Source: RGIG4079 sp045637505
GTDB taxonomy: Bacteria > Bacteroidota > Bacteroidia > Bacteroidales > Muribaculaceae
Length of the DNA stretch: 64,000 nt
Direction of reading: 5' to 3'
NCBI GenBank assembly: GCA_045637505.1
Contig: JAZTZO010000020.1
Span: 62,001 to 126,000 of the forward strand
The notes beneath the pieces are model-generated. The model ran no database searches. It was not told where the DNA came from and worked only from the letters and a program-made list of their open reading frames with translations. The stretch's first letter is position 1. Each line of letters opens with the position of its first letter. Below, piece by piece: positions 63,807 through 64,000 of the stretch. The position numbers and the translations under genes were made by a program.

Positions 63807-64000
63807 ATGAGAGTAGAACATCGCAAAGCAATAGGTGCAGTGCTATTATTAGCGCTGTTGATGACCTACAAGGTTGCTGTTACGATGTTTGTGCACACTC
63901 ACAATGTCGAGGGGACAATGGTGGCACACTCTCACCCCTTTACCAATAGTAATCACTCTCACTCTTCATCGCAAATTTTAGTTATAGGGCAGTTGAGCTC
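63807..64000 (+). CDS. His-rich small exported protein, 3' partial
   Basis: The first 64 codons of a gene cut by the right edge (no stop seen). The N-terminus is basic (MRVEHRKA) followed by a hydrophobic segment (GAVLLLALLMTY) that acts as signal anchor, then a His-rich stretch: VHTHNVEG, VAHSHPF and NHSHSSSQ. Histidine-rich external proteins of this kind in Bacteroidetes may bind metal ions, but I cannot assign a function. It has its own promoter, divergent from ftsX. Confidence 0.6.
   Translation, partial: MRVEHRKAIGAVLLLALLMTYKVAVTMFVHTHNVEGTMVAHSHPFTNSNHSHSSSQILVIGQLS

Overview
The window comes from a member of the Bacteroidota, most likely order Bacteroidales and compatible with a Muribaculaceae/Prevotella-like gut bacterium; I cannot name the genus. 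The evidence is a SusC/SusD pair, a BtuB-BtuG vitamin B12 locus, TamB with a lipoprotein TamA-like partner, DUF4494 and DUF3098 proteins, the FtsX-UppP-TruB-QueA gene order, and repeated Bacteroidetes-type promoters (TTTG, about 19-20 nt, then TAnnTTTG). I saw no rRNA, tRNA, insertion sequence, prophage or CRISPR array. Both ends cut a gene.

Layout. 1-6977 (+): end of a surface-polysaccharide cluster with a flippase missing its N-terminus, a beta-propeller protein, three GT4 glycosyltransferases and a radical SAM/SPASM protein. 7056-9144 (-): a two-component system. 9420-9995 (+): a DJ-1 family protein. 10111-19986 (+): envelope biogenesis genes TamB, a TamL-like lipoprotein barrel and an LptD-like protein. 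20001-21593 (-): an HD-domain protein and IlvE. 22086-28443 (-): a B12 uptake operon behind a clear cobalamin riboswitch (BtuB, BtuG and two further surface proteins, both with a shared C-terminal sorting-like tail). 28556-34859 (-): isoleucine/valine synthesis (ilvD-ilvB-ilvN-acyl-ACP thioesterase-ilvC) behind a leader ORF and attenuator-like terminator.

35149-43916 (+): a TonB-type receptor, then SusC-like, SusD-like and SusE-position lipoproteins. 43970-44060: an unexplained structured element. 44247-50267 (+): DUF4494, YggS, a sugar MFS transporter, transketolase and an OmpA-family protein. 50410-57159 (+): a 1289-residue phosphodiester-glycosidase surface protein and a WG-repeat protein. 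57277-63651 (-): the run ftsX, DUF3098, uppP, truB, queA, DUF2148, yigZ, esterase. 63807-64000 (+): start of a His-rich small protein running off the window.

Taken together, most of the window serves the cell envelope: building surface polysaccharide, assembling outer-membrane proteins and LPS, importing B12 and an unknown SusCD substrate, and displaying secreted proteins. Lipoproteins predicted to face outward (BtuG, SusD-like, SusE-position) carry acidic residues straight after the lipobox cysteine, whereas the TamL-like protein does not. The most attractive regulatory features are the ilvD leader/attenuator and the structured element at 43970-44060.
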